From: Acanthochromis polyacanthus
Taxonomy: Eukaryota > Chordata > Actinopteri > Pomacentridae
Assembly (NCBI RefSeq): GCF_021347895.1
Contig: NC_067124.1
Location: forward strand, 446,501-510,500
Reading direction: 5' to 3'
Length of the DNA: 64,000 nucleotides
The notes beneath the pieces were generated by a model. It searched no databases and was not told where the DNA came from. It saw only the letters and a list, made by a program, of their open reading frames with translations. This document shows, in pieces, positions 11,841-25,000 of this stretch. Each line of letters begins with the position of its first letter. Position 1 is the stretch's first letter. Position numbers and translations under genes: made by a program.

Positions 11841-12161
11841 CATCCCTTAACCAGTTGTGTTAACGTTGTGTTATGGCTTTACCAGAAGTACGAGGAATCT
11901 GATTGGCCAACTGAAGTCTACGAAGTAGTAACAAGAGCTCTCATTTGTTTGTGGTTGCTGGAGCTAACAGCATATCCATTAGCTCGTGTGACGAATATAT
12001 CAACGTTATTTATGAAAATGTGCAACTTTTGAGGTTGGAAACATTAACTTCTATGTTATATGATAATTTATCTACACAATGCTAAAAAATCTGAAAATTA
12101 CCGGCAGGGGATCAATTGTTTCGTAAACGAAAGCAGACAGACGTACTTGGCCCATCGCCTA

Positions 12162-13380
12162 ATGGTGAGGAAGCATTCAGATCGTAGCATGACGCGAAGC
12201 AGCCTCTGAATGAACCGCATGTCGGGCAACAACAAAGAGCAAGCACACCCTTACTCCAACAAAGTCAATATCAAGTTCTGTCTGAGCAGCACGTAATGAC
12301 ATTTAAAAAGAAAAGACAAACACGTTTATGTTCACCACCCCTGCCTGGAATCAGATGATTGCAGCATGATAGCAGCTGTGTCAATAAGAGCTGACCCAAA
12401 GTGTGTTCGCCGAGTCCCAGAGGTGCTCCCAGTCGCCTCTCTAGTGAAACTGGCAACATCCAAAGGCCATAAACACCTCCCATACTGTACAAACAGACGG
12501 GGTTAGTGACAGGATGGGAAACAGCTGGCAGAAACATGCTCATACTATAAAATGATGATGATGATGATGTTGCAGCAGCACGTTGCCTTATTTGAGCAAA
12601 CGGTGCACCTGCTTTAGGGGAAACTGTTTTCAGGGTTGTCCATGAAATGCTGCTGGACCTGGTCATACAACAGCAATAAATAAATCTGGTTGTCTCACTG
12701 ATGTCATTCTCAGCTATAGGGTTGACCCTAACCAAAAGACATTGCAAAAGCAGACAAAGGGTCAAAGAGGGTGTTTCAAAGCAAAAGGAGGGGAGGGGGT
12801 CATGTGCTCCTACAAGAAATTCTCAAGACCCGGTGTGCAGTTGGCCTTCTTTACTGTCAACATGTGTGAATGCCATGCTCGATAAATTTCTCTTTGAATT
12901 CTCTCACTAGAATTTATGAGACATGCAACATGGGATTGCAACTCTTTTGAAAGCGCTCGTGGCGTTTACATTCTGAGCCAGGATCCGACAAAAGCAGAAC
13001 CAGTGAGAGGCTGGCATGTAGCATCCTGCAGTGTGCGTAGGACTTTTAAAATGCTGTATTTACATTCTGTCGTGTCTCTTGGGAACTGTTTTCTACACAC
13101 TAATGAGGCTGAGGAGCAAGTTTCTTTCTGTTATTCCTGGCATCGACGCACCGGTCGCAGGCATACCACTCTCCCTCCTTTTTCACTCTCAGTAGCCCAG
13201 TGCAAATAATAAATAAGAGGAAATACATCATCATCAGAGAGCCAAGAGTGGGTCTGCCAAAGTTAACACAAAGCAATCTTAGGTAATGGTCAGCAAATGT
13301 GTATAAAGTTTCATAGAGCATGACTTCACATAGATCATGTTGGCTGGCAGAATCTCAGCTGTGATGCTGCTGCTGCAGTA

Positions 13381-13381
<1 letters not shown>
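12162..13381. other. Non-coding interval
   Basis: No gene was recognised. A minus-strand frame of 164 residues (12271-12765) has no domain, no paralogue and low-information composition, so I do not call it. It holds an ATG trinucleotide run near 12552-12569 and TTAGGG-like units at 12716-12732. Confidence 0.5.

Positions 13382-13441
<60 letters not shown>
13382..13441 (+). repeat. (CA)n microsatellite
   Basis: About 30 uninterrupted CA units. Confidence 0.98.
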
Positions 13442-13444
<3 letters not shown>

Positions 13445-13881
13445 CTAGCTTGCTCTAACTGATTTGATACGGTGTAATGTTGAGGCAGGATTAGCTACCA
13501 GTCGTGAAATTTTAACGGAGGCTTTATGACACGCTCATGCCCATTCATTCTGCAAATATGTGTCAGATTTTCCATTCATTTACACACATCGGTGGCACAG
13601 ACACAAAACATTTCATCATGGCTCAATTGATGAAAATTATTTGCTCATTGTAAAAAGAAAAACTTCACTGAGTGTTTTTAGTGCTCTACCTACAGCACAG
13701 CCAGATGGAGAGCTGGGGGGTCTGTATGCAACAACACAGAGGAAAGAAGCCAAACACAATCCAGACATTGTTTACCCTGTTTCTGATGTAAAGGCCACTT
13801 ACTGTCGTGTCCAATGCCTAACCCTTAATTTGCTGCTCCAGCCTTTGAAGTGTGTGCATATTTCTGTTTCATGACACTACC

Positions 13882-13913
<32 letters not shown>

Positions 13914-16346
13914 AGTTGATATTGCAACTGGATAGGCCATGTTTCCTTTTTAGGCCTGCTCTGATGATAGAAAACACAAGTGGGGAAACGGAGTGCACAG
14001 ATCCACAGAGAGGCCCAGACAACGCTGCAGGGGATTAGAGCACACCCTGGCAGCAGAATGGTTTCACTTAAGAATTTCAGTAATCACTTTTAGGAGTGTA
14101 ATATATAGCTGACCTTGGGCAGCGCCACACGACCCCCCGCTCCCCCAGCAGCCATTTGATCAAAGGAAGCGGCAGTGGCTGTGCAAACAGGCGCTATCAG
14201 TGGACTCCAATGGATTTACTGCCTGCTTCTTCTCTCTTGTCTCCCCTGAGTCCGTCGGGTCTCTTGTCTCTGCACTGAAACCCAGTTTCATCTTACAGAA
14301 CCCATTTTTCTCCCGGTACTAATTTACAGGCCAGATCAAGGGATGGCTTAGAGGGAGGCGGAGGAGGCCTCGTGTGGAGGTGGGAGCAGCTCAGGGCCCT
14401 GATCCACTGATCGAAGTATATCAGGCTCTGCTTGGCCCAGTCACCCAGACAGCTGATCACAGCCCAGTGGGTGCTCTCCTCTCAGCTGGAGCAGCCAAAC
14501 ACCATGGCCTGGGCACAATAACAGCGAGCAGAAAGAGGCCACAGCGAGCAGAAGGAGACCTGAGTGCCGGCCCAAATCACAGGAGGCTCTAACAAAGAAG
14601 TGGGAAAAGAGGATGTTGGTATCATAGCAACTCTTAATAACCTCCAACACAGCTGAGGTGTGTTGGACCCTAACCCTGTGGCGGCTTAATGTTTTCTTAT
14701 GTTTAGTTACACTCATGTGCATGAACTTATACAGTCCAAGCATGGAAATTTAATGACATAACATTTGAATGAAACATCTGACAAAGTAGATGATCAGAAC
14801 AATGTCGGTCGAGGGTTAAGCTGACCGACCTTTATGTTTTTCCAAGGAAATATCTTTCAGCTGGTTAAATCCCCAGTAATGTGTAATTTGTGACTCACAT
14901 GTGCTGCTCTAATTTCATGCTCTTGTTAAAATGTTTCTAGCAGTACTCACTGCGAAAACAGTTGTTTATTTTGTCTTTGTTTCATCTAAGAGAAAATGAT
15001 TTATTTGTTGTGTTGGGCTAGGGTTAGGGTGAATGCCGGTAAAAGTCACGTGAGGATATTGTGGTTTGGCAGAGGGAAGGAGAGTACTGCCTGTAGCCAG
15101 CAGAGGGAGGCAAAGAACAGACGACAGAGGAGAGCATAGAGCAGGTTTAACTGCTGATTTATTAAAGGTTGGCATGTGTAGGGTTGGAACTGTGTTGCTA
15201 CTAGCTGCAGAAGTTACTTCAGACTGTCTCTCTCTGTCTTTTTGTGTGATTTCAATATTATCATCAGATGTTTAAAGCTAAAGCACCCGATCAGTACATT
15301 GGATGCCAGTTATACAACAGACACATGTTCTCAGGCTGGCATGTGAGGGAGTGTTCATGTGCAGACTCATTCACAGTAATGCATGCCGTGTCGTTACATG
15401 ACCACAGAAAGTTGTACACTTTTATGAGCTTCTTCTATGGCAAGCTTGGGATGGGAATGATAAGAAGAACATTTCCTGATAGGCAAGAACCCAAACATGG
15501 CGCTGTGTCCAAAAAAATGGGACTTTACTCAAAGGGTCACCCACCACAGGTCAGCCTTTGTGAATGTCCACATTCTTAAACTCATTTGAATTCAGCGTTA
15601 TGTAACCCTGTATTTCTGCATTCCCCTCATTTGCTGAAGCACAGGTGCAGAGCATCAACAATAACCCTAAACAGGAGGAAAAAGTTCTGGCTGTAAACGC
15701 TCCATGGCCCTTGGACAATATTTTATGGTGTGACAGAGTTATGGGCACACTGATAAGTCTGATCCCTGACTGCTTGCCATGTCATTACTGTAATACAGCT
15801 GGTCTTTTTGATGCTAACTGTGTTGAGCGTGTTACAGTAAGAAATAATAACTTTGTCTCGTTGCTCCTCCTGCTCAGCCAATTCAGCCCGGTCCGAGATA
15901 ATACAACTGCCTTATTAGCTTTAAATTCAGAGCCAGCAACATTAACATGTGGCCAGCAGTTGCTTTTGGGAAAACACGGAGAACTCTGTTGACCCTCATG
16001 ATTATTGCTAATTTTTGTGGAAGAGAGCAACTTTCTGTGTGGGCAAATAAACTATCAGACTTAGAGATGATTAACAGCACGTCTCTCGAATCAAAATTAA
16101 TCAAAATCAGCCACTACAGCAATTCCATCAGCTCTGTGCGTTCAAATTGTTATCGTGCTGCTGCTGCTGCCTTATCTCTCTGATACACATCCTGCTATGG
16201 TCCTGTGGTCATACAGTAGATGACGAGGCTCGGCTGTGTGTGTGAATGGCAGCGAGTGGGTAAATCAGCTGAGACTCATGTGGCCGGCCCTTGCTCCCTG
16301 CTATGACCCAGCGGGGCTCAGTCACCAGCTGAGTGACTGAACTCAA

Positions 16347-16348
<2 letters not shown>
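13442..16348. other. Non-coding interval
   Basis: No gene was recognised. It contains a CT run (13886-13914), TTAGGG-like tracts at 14667-14677 and 15019-15030, and a GC-rich stretch at 14100-14590 without a credible reading frame. That stretch includes a TCF/LEF-like ATCAAAG near 14158. Any regulatory role would need conservation data. Confidence 0.4.
13886..13914 (+). repeat. (CT)n microsatellite
   Basis: About 14 CT units ending in CTAG. Confidence 0.95.

Positions 16349-16425
<77 letters not shown>
16349..16425 (+). repeat. (CA)n microsatellite
   Basis: About 38 uninterrupted CA units, which create an artificial Cys-Val frame on the minus strand. Confidence 0.98.
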
Positions 16426-16429
<4 letters not shown>

Positions 16430-17693
16430 AAATGGGATCTTTGCACAGTTGTTTAAGGCACCTTAGTTAGCTAGTGTGTCTGCGGGCACACATACAGGTA
16501 ACTCTACCCTACACACTGTCCAAGTTACATTTGTTGACCATTTACAATAAGCAGAACTGTAAAACATTTGATCAATACTGCATCTTGTATCAAGGAGGCT
16601 AACCATAGTCTGTCAGTTGGTCCAAAACAGAAGTTCAGACTGAAATATCTCAACAGCTATTGGATGAGTCGCACAGAGAATTTGTACAGAAACTCATTGT
16701 CCCCAGAGGATGCAGACAGTGGGATTACTTCAGTCGTTCTCGTGGTTTCCACGCTGCGGCTGGCAGTTGTGGTCTCATTTGAGGTATCAGAGTAACTATG
16801 GGTGGAGTGCAATGCTTTTGTCCGTTTAGCACGAATCTGAGTTATTTTCCGGATAGCTCTACACTGCAAACGTTAAAAAATGTCAAATTTTTGTTTTTAT
16901 ACCCAAATACTTGCAGTTCGGTCTTTTAAAGTCTAATTCAGACTCACTGTCTCACTTGGTTTTTCTCAACTGATAAGACACTGTTCCTGAAAAATAGCAC
17001 ACATTTCCCAACACACTGCATACTTTTTTTTTTTTTTAATTTGAACACAATTCACAAAGCACTGTGTCAAAATTGCATTTTACTGTCAAAATCTGAGCTT
17101 TGTTTTCAAAATTTAGGACACTGCACTGGTAGCAGTGCAGTGTGTTTTCACATGAACTGTAAAAAAAAACATACAGTCCTCAAAAATCACAACCAGAGGG
17201 GGCCACTGCAGTGGGTTAGGATAATACAGCCATGTACAGTATGCAGATATTTACACCACATCTGCATCAATGTCAGTATGACAAACCACAATAACTTGAG
17301 GATTCATACTGAACCATTACCGAATCAATAGTCCTCTATAAAACTAACATTGTCCCAGATGTATTCATGTGTATCATCAGAATTCAACTGAAAAACTAAA
17401 CACACACAAAACAGAGAAAATGAAGATGAAGTTAACTTAAGATGATACATTAGATTTTTACTGTATTCTCAGAACATTGACATACCATGTAAAGTAAACC
17501 ACAATGAAATTGCTATTTACTTTATCCTTACCATCTGCTGGCCTTAACAACAGATTAACACATCCAGCTAATGTTAGTGTGCAGTTCAAAAGTGTTTTCA
17601 GTTTTGACCTGTTGTGACAGCAGTGTTGGAACAGTGTCCCAGTTCTGCTTCCTAAAAGTGTGTGTTCAAATGAACCCAAAAATGTGTTCAGTC

Positions 17694-17707
17694 TAACCCT
17701 AACCCTA
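17694..17707 (-). repeat. Short telomere-like tract
   Basis: TAACCCTAACCCTA, just over two units. Confidence 0.8.
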
Positions 17708-18837
17708 GTGCAAGAGTTTTGGAAACTGTGTCTTTAGTGTCTGTAATACATTTATTAATGAAACATTTCTGTACTGGTTCACTGTACTGGTTCACACACT
17801 GCACAGCAGTGGCATATCACTCCTATCAGCCGCATCTGTACTTTGGCATCAGTAAAATGCCTGCTTGTACTGAAATGCTACCTCCTAATACCTGCTGAAT
17901 GACATCAGCAGTTGACAGCTGTTCAGCAGTCAACTTCTGATAGGTCAAAATTCAACAACACTACTAGAAGGACAACTTGTGGCCTTCATCAAGGTCTCAC
18001 AACACATTTGTTATTCATACACATGTTGCTGGAGTTTGACCTAGTCAGATTATTTCCCTTCATCATGCACCTTGGAAGGAGGTGAGGTGGTGTCAAAAAT
18101 CATTACTCAGCTCTTTGGCCTCATCCAACCACAGCATTGCTGGGGACACTTTATGATTCCTTCCCTCTTCTGTCAAACTGCAGCTTAAACTGAGCTGAGC
18201 TGTAAGGTGCTTACATAATGCAAGGTGCTTCATGGATCAGATTCAGTTATAGATAACACTTTCACCCTACAGGATTCCCCTCTAGAGATACTCACAGATA
18301 TTTGTATACCAAGACACTGCGCGCGCACACACACATGTCCACATCCACTACAACTATCAGACAGACACACCCTTCCCTCCAATACAATACAATCCTTTCC
18401 AATACAACGACAGTGAGATAGGGTTAGGGAGGACCAGAGGCAGACAGCAAGAGCTTCTGAAGTGACAGCTCAGATGTTCTGCTGGGCCTATTCACATTCC
18501 CTACGTCACTTCTTTGTACCCGCTTTCACTCCTCTCTTCTGTTCCTTCTCCTCTGTTCTCGGTCTCTCCCCCTCCATTTCTTTTTGTTCCAGGCATGGAC
18601 CACTGTTGTCTCACATCAGCTCTCATAACAGCTCCGGGCAGACCTCCCTCAACCTCACGCCTCGCATGTGAGTCCACACATCGGAGGAGTTATAACACTG
18701 ATAATAACACTAATAACACAACATTCAGGTCATTAAGGGAGGTATTAGCCCAACCTCCTCTTTGGAGACTTGGGTGGGCTCCCAAAACTATGGCTTGAGG
18801 CCATATTTGCATGTCCAAATAAATGCACTCGATGACT

Positions 18838-18872
18838 CAGACTACGTCACAAAGTAGTCTGACCCTAACCCT
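18838..18872. repeat. Small hairpin directly followed by a CCCTAA-like tract
   Basis: CAGACTAC (18838-18845) and GTAGTCTG (18854-18861) are perfect 8-bp arms with an 8-nt loop. ACCCTAACCCTCT follows at the next base. Confidence 0.8.
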
Positions 18873-19021
18873 CTCAAAGTTCCTGAGGTGCTGTAGATTT
18901 GCTTGTGTGAAGTCAGGTGTGGACACAGAGGAGAAATTTCGTTGGCACACAAGAATTGGCAAATCAAAACAAGCAAGTGCCTCTCAGTAGAACTGGCTGC
19001 AATAATACTGTCACAAAGGAC

Positions 19022-19036
19022 TAGGGTTAGGGTTAG
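19022..19036 (+). repeat. Short telomere-like tract
   Basis: TAGGGTTAGGGTTAG, two and a half units. Confidence 0.85.
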
Positions 19037-19553
19037 TGGTGATGCCCATGTCAGCTCAGTAAATCATGTGCATCTGGTGTTACAGCATACGACAGGTTGA
19101 TCATCCGATAATCCTCAACAGCTGTTTGCTATTTACATGCTCTGCTGCTGTAAATATCTAGAGTTACTAGAGTTGGGCTAAAGATATCACCAGCGTTATC
19201 TCTGCCTCATGAGGGTTAGATGGTGTTGGACACTGATAAGATTTGGACCTTGCTTGGACTTACAATCATTTGGCAGCTTAACAAACATTCCAGGGAAGTT
19301 CAGACATACCTGGTGGTGATTTATTGCCTGGCAGGATGTGGCTGTATAGCGAGAGTGTGTGGACTTGGTTGAAGTATGTGGTGGCATGGCAGCGATCTAG
19401 CTGACCTGCCGTGCCACCAGACTTCTGGCTGGACCCATTCAGGAAAGCTCCCAAGGGGGCTGTTTACTGGAAGGAGGTGGTAAATCCCTATTATGAAGAC
19501 TTTGTTTCTGTGGTTATTGTGCAACATCTTGGAGAAAATTTGAGCTAATCTAG

Positions 19554-19582
19554 AGACTGTATACTGAACTAGTATACAGTCT
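19554..19582. repeat. Perfect 12-bp inverted duplication, 5-nt loop
   Basis: AGACTGTATACT (19554-19565) pairs exactly with AGTATACAGTCT (19571-19582). Confidence 0.9.
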
Positions 19583-19945
19583 ATTGTGTGAGGTTTGGAA
19601 TCTGAAAGGATGGACACAAACTCAGACTACAGACCAAACACACACAGAGAGAATATCAGCCAGACTACCGTTTGCTAATTGTCAATTTATTGACAGAGTT
19701 ATTATTCTTAAATTCCACATGAAGACCAAAAACGACAAAGACCTGTGTTGCCAACATCTAAATCTCCTTTACACCATGTTCTATATTATAATGGATGATA
19801 GCTTATTTTGAGTAAAAGTAAAACCCTAACCCTCACAAATGTGAATTCAACTGCAGTTAAAAATAGTCACCAACAGTTTACTTCTACTTGCATGCAGTTT
19901 GTCAAAAATAAACAGGACACCACATATTTGGAACCTGTTTTAAAA

Positions 19946-19983
19946 ATCCCATCAGTAGGAACAAACTGATGGGATAGGGTTAG
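19946..19983. repeat. Hairpin with an abutting TTAGGG-like tract
   Basis: ATCCCATCAGT (19946-19956) pairs perfectly with ACTGATGGGAT (19965-19975). AGGGTTAG begins at the next base. Confidence 0.85.
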
Positions 19984-20115
19984 ACAAATTAAAGCACTGC
20001 TGTTTATAAAGAATACATTTGACCCTAAACTCTGTACAACTGCGTCTAAATATCCACTTAAAACACCATCACCAAACTGCACGTTAGCAACATTAGCATT
20101 TCTGATTCTAAAACC

Positions 20116-20130
20116 TAGGGTTAGGGTTAT
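20116..20130 (+). repeat. Short telomere-like tract
   Basis: TAGGGTTAGGGTTAT, just over two units. Confidence 0.8.
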
Positions 20131-20230
20131 CTAACGTGCTTTTAGCTCAGCTTTGAATTATCAGCTAGCCTTGTCTTTCTGGTGCTGCCAGCACATACTG
20201 GGTTTATCAAAACTATTTAGCAGCAGTTGG

Positions 20231-20266
20231 TAGCAGCAGCAGCAGCAGCAGCAGCATCAGCAGCAG
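20231..20266 (+). repeat. (AGC)n trinucleotide repeat, slightly interrupted
   Basis: About nine AGC/CAG units, a single ATC interruption, then two more units. Confidence 0.9.
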
Positions 20267-22334
20267 AGAGTGAACTCAAAACGATAAACTGACCAATGGC
20301 AATAAAAAAAACCAAAATCATTATCTAAAACAGGCTAAATTGCTGATAATTATCTGTAAGTTAATATGAGCCTTATCATTCATTTTTCAAGTTGTTACTT
20401 GATACAAGTTTCACAATTAGTGCAGATTGAAGTTCTTGTATTAGCTTCTCCAAAACAACAACAGCAACAACAACAAAAAACATTAAGTTGTATGTTTGTT
20501 GTTCTGTTTGTATTGTTTGTCTGTTTTCTATCTGCTTTATCTCACCTCCCTCACCTCCACTCAGGCAGATGTCTGCCCTCCCTCAGCCTGGTTCTGTCAA
20601 AAGGGTTGCCCTCAGCCCAACCTTCTGTCAAAGCAACTTCATTAGAACAGTTCAAACAAGGCAGTTCAAGGTGATTTACAGTGGCAAAGAAATACATTCA
20701 AAAAAATATTTGAAGGTAGACATACGTAGAATATATATACACATACATAAAAGATCATCACTTGCATGCATACAAGCATCACTGGAAAAGTTACAATCTA
20801 GGAAAGTCCACCAAAACTGGAACGCTGCAGGTGCATGTTCACCGCATGCAGTGAAATATAATAAAGATCTGCACATCTTCTGCCAAGTCCGATGCCAAGC
20901 ACTTGCACTTTAAACAACCATATGCACGGACTACATTAAAACGGATGTGTGTGTCAGTAGTGGGTGTGAAACTTTGTCTTTATGATGAATTTAAGGATTG
21001 TACAAATATAGTTTCGCTGAAGAAAGCTTTTAATGTGTGATCTGTATACAGACAGTGATCTGTTGATTTTTATTTTATGCCTAAATATGGACTATTCGTT
21101 CAGGGCCGGTACCTATGATTAGAAATAGAAAAGATGTCCTGTACAGTTTTGTAAGCTGCAGAGTTATATGTGTTGTGTTTGTTTTGTATTTCATGGAAGG
21201 TTGTGGAAGGGTTAGGGTTAGTAATGTGTTTACTTGCTGCGTGAGTCATCCAGCAAGGCTATCTTTAGTTGATAAGGGGCAGGAAATATACGATTTTCTT
21301 CAGCCTGCTCCCTTTCGAGTAGGGGTGTGTATCACATAATATCTGATGATCTGATGTTATCTGATGATCTTAAAATGTGCATTTCTGTGCCACACATCCT
21401 TGACGAAATAAATAAATTGAACCTTCTTAGGTACAAGGAAATGGTGCGGTTTCACAATTCCTAGATTAGGACTGAAATCTGCAGTTCCTCTCACTACTTT
21501 AAGTGTCTGTGGTGCACACACAAACCCACTGAGACCATAGAAACATACACAGTGGTTTAGTGTTGGGCTCGGGCCAAGATAAATGACTGCTTCAGGTGGA
21601 AATAAACCAAGGCCCAGCAGATTTTTAGGGTAGGCTTAGCTCTAACCCACTTCTCTTTGTGTGAAGTTGCCCATATGCTCCTCACATATGCTCCACTTTG
21701 GCTCTTCAACCCTCTAACACTTGAATTATTCAGAATGAGGAATTAGAGTTTAAATGGTGCTCTGCAGACACACTGCTTCACATGTGTTGAGGGTGACAGC
21801 AGATTCTGACAGCAAGGGTTAGGCCTTGTGTCATCTGTGGGGCAGGATCTTAAAAGGTGGAGAAAAATCCCAAATTATAAGAGTGCACAGACACACACAT
21901 ACACACAACATTCATTCACTCTAACTGGCCACAGTAAAAGTCCCAGAGCTGCAGTAAATCCTTTACACAGATTTTTACCTTTGCTGTGTCATTGGATCAT
22001 TTATCTGCTTGTAGTTTCATATGAGTCAAGATAAGGGCTCATTTGTGAGATGGTTTCCAGAAGGGCAGCAAAACAAGTGGACTGGATGTTTGTGTGAGGA
22101 TAGGGTTGTGTAATTAATGTTTGGCAATTAGTTCAACCCCAACTAACTTGACCAGTTTCAAGAGTGCCACAATGATGTACAGCGTTATCTACATCTTTCA
22201 GCATCTTTGAGTGATCACCCGAGTCTCACCTGAGAAGAGCCTTTGAATGGCTTCAATTAAGAGGACAATTGCTTTTGTCACACGCAATGACTGAAGCAAT
22301 TGTGACTAAATGCAAAAAGGCCCGAAGGAGCGTT

Positions 22335-22350
22335 GCTAAAGATCTTTAGC
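22335..22350. repeat. 16-bp perfect palindrome
   Basis: GCTAAAGATCTTTAGC is its own reverse complement. Confidence 0.9.
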
Positions 22351-22725
22351 ATCCCACTGAATGTGGTCCGCCTGCCCCCCGCTGCTCATTACTGGGACCA
22401 CCCGCTGGGAGCAACATTAGCACTCTGGCTACCAGAACACCAGTGAGGATAGGGTTATCAGCTAAAAGTGACTTAGGGTAAACCAATATTTAAAACTTCA
22501 TTTACGGTCCTCTTACAAACTTCATGCTTCATGTCATTTTATAACTGTATTTACAGCTGTCAAAGCTGCTGTCTGATGACCATTTTTAGTTTAGTTTGTC
22601 AGCTTGCTAACATTTGCTGATTAGCACTAAACATGAAGCACAGCCGAGGCTGATGGGAAAGCTGCCCGTTTTTGAAGAATTCGTCATAAACCAAAGTACA
22701 GGCAGTTATTACATAATTCTCATAA

Positions 22726-22790
22726 TTGAGATTTGGGGTAAGATGCCTGTCCAGCCAAGAGGTGGGCAGGCATCTTACGCCAAATCTCAA
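22726..22790. repeat. 24-bp inverted duplication (23 of 24), 17-nt loop
   Basis: 22726-22749 pairs with 22767-22790 with one mismatch. The arms are unique sequence. Confidence 0.95.
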
Positions 22791-24222
22791 TGATGGCGGT
22801 GCTAGAGGAGACTCAGGGGAACCCTAAGGTAATCTGGATTCGTGATCTGGGATTGAGAGATATCTGGAACCTTTGTTGACCAAAGGGATGGACCGTGAAC
22901 TGTTGGCATCATCCGTATAGCCACACCACTATCATGGACATGAATCAAACTCTGCAGTTTGCTGATGGATCTCTGATTACAAACCAGAAATCATGTCAGT
23001 TCAAAGTGACTGTGATCTGTATATGATGCTAATGTATGCACCATTTAAATGCTGTTCAAAGTACCTGGTGAACATTTGTGTCAAAGGTGCAAGAAAAAAA
23101 TCAGACAAAAATCAGATCAAAAATCAAAGCTAAAATCAATGCTAACAGACTGGTGAAGGAAGTACTGGGTGAGAAACTGGTATATTGTTGGTGCTGCCAG
23201 ATCAAAGGAGACAAAATCAGAGATGAAAACTCAGTTTTTCTAATCAAACTCTTGGACAGTTCAAACTTCACAGCATCTAGTATCAGTGATAAACTTTCCT
23301 CACAGATGTCTGACCTGTGTCTCCTACATATAACCCTATGACATGCAGATTCAGGTGACTTTAAAACCTGAATGTTTATTGTCTGCAGTGAGACAATAAT
23401 GGAAAAGCTCTGGATGATCTAATCATCGTATACACAGTTTGTAGAGAGATTAGCCGTTGAATTAATCATGATTTGATGTACTCATGTTTGTAAAATCCCT
23501 CTCGCATGCCGACTGATCTGGTGAGGCGATATCGAGGCGACTCAATCTAACGGCAATCAATCATATCGGCAGCCATCTTGGGTGCACTGTTTAGAGCTGT
23601 AGCTCAGCAGAGCTGCACACTTCCACTGGGCTCACGCTTTGCTTTGGCAACAGGATTTCTCCTTGGAGGGGAATGAATGTGCAAATGTGTTACAGGTGGG
23701 ATTCATTAAACTGAGACCTGGCACATTGGTACTCGCTCTGCACAATTACCACGTTACAAAACCAGAGAGCAGAGAAATGCTAACACACAGCTACAGAGCA
23801 GATCCAAGTTGGTCACTTTATCCGTTAGCCTGAAAATGGAAAAATGTGTAAATGCAAACATATTGCACATTGCTACCCCTAACCCTATGTCCATGCATCC
23901 ACAGCTGAGATTTAATAGGCCGATTTCATTTGATGAGCTCCTATTATTACTCAGAGCCTATTAACCTATTAAAGAAAAAGTTCATATTTCGCGAGCTCTT
24001 TCTACCCCTATTGAAATAACAGCAAAGCTAACAGCACCACCATCAGATTTTCTTAATGACAAGTTTACAACCTAGCTCTGATCTATCCCTTTCAACCACT
24101 CCAAACTGTGGTGTGTCCACTGTGGTCACACCAGAGCATTCTTACAGATCATAAGAGATGAATCATAAGACCCTAACCGTAACCCATCACAAACATGAGC
24201 ACCTTGTTGCATATTCAGCAAC

Positions 24223-24238
24223 TAACCCTAACCCTAGG
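24223..24238 (-). repeat. Short telomere-like tract
   Basis: TAACCCTAACCCTAGG, about two and a half units. Confidence 0.85.
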
Positions 24239-24505
24239 TGAAGGTGTTCAACAGATCCTAATTATCACTGACTACTACAATGCATGGAATTCGTTTGCAG
24301 TGTTAGAAGGAATAAAGCCTCGGGTCTCAAAGCACTAATGGGAACTGGCTTGCATAGTTGTGTGTGTTTTGATTTGATTCGAGGTGTATTTGAAATATTC
24401 TCTTGTAAACTCATGGACTGGCAGCTGTTTCTTGTCTCTCCACACGTACAGCTCATGCATTCTCTGTAATGTCTGCATGGGTAAGTGTTGTCAAGAGCTA
24501 TGGGA

Positions 24506-24533
24506 TGCAATGTCATAAACATATGACATTGCA
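24506..24533. repeat. Perfect 12-bp inverted duplication, 4-nt loop
   Basis: TGCAATGTCATA (24506-24517) pairs exactly with TATGACATTGCA (24522-24533). Confidence 0.9.
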
Positions 24534-25000
24534 ACAAGCATCAACAAGCAGCATGGCTTTTAAAGAGGAAACAACACGGTCCTCTTACAAATGAATGTAG
24601 AGGGTTAGTGTTAACCCTATGAGCTTACGGTGACTACTATTAACCAGCTTATGATAAATATTGCCACCAGCTGTATGCATGCAGTATTAGTGCATTAGTG
24701 GTTGTTTAGCAAACATTACATTTGCTACCTTTAAACAAAGACTTCATATAAAGTGAGCTAATATTAACCACCGTCAGCGATGCAGTGCTGCAACAGCAAA
24801 ACCAGTGAGTGCACTGAACTGAATAAAGTAGAGTAGACAATAGACAAAAAACTGTGTCCGTTCACAATTAAGGATTCCCAAATCCATAGATTATCAAAAT
24901 CCTTTCAGCGTGTTGGGCTCATTTTATCATTTTGTTTATGACAAAACTAATGATCAGGATTGGGCTACACCAGCTATTTGGAAATGTGTTAAGTTTATGT

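Larger units (their letters stand above)
7774..12161 (+). mobile_element. Probable DNA transposon with about 150-bp imperfect inverted ends, class unassigned
   Basis: The left end (TAGACTATGGGCCGAAG, 7774 onward) and the complement of the right end (TAGGCGATGGGCCAAGT, from 12161 leftward) align imperfectly over about 150 bp. Shared blocks include ATTGATCCCC followed by GCCG, then GTTTCCAAC and TGCACATT. ATG occurs on each side (7771-7773, 12162-12164) and could be a 3-bp target duplication. The interval encloses a decayed plus-strand multi-exon coding region (8600-11110), which fits an autonomous element of about 4.4 kb. The superfamily could not be assigned by eye. Confidence 0.5.
16426..25000. 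other. Long non-coding interval with many TTAGGG-like tracts and hairpins
   Basis: No gene was recognised in 8.6 kb. Open frames are short, lack domains and overlap on both strands. The interval holds TTAGGG-like tracts at 17694-17707, 18419-18430, 19022-19036, 19822-19833, 20116-20130, 21208-21221, 23875-23887, 24171-24185 and 24223-24238. It also holds hairpins listed separately and an AGC run at 20231-20266. A segment near 20650-20720 (GGCAGTTCAAGGTGATTTAC) resembles a common fish retroposon tail. Confidence 0.5.

Noticed and set aside
12271..12765. 164-residue minus-strand frame
   Set aside because: No domain, no family resemblance and Ser/Cys/Leu-rich chance composition. It spans a trinucleotide run.
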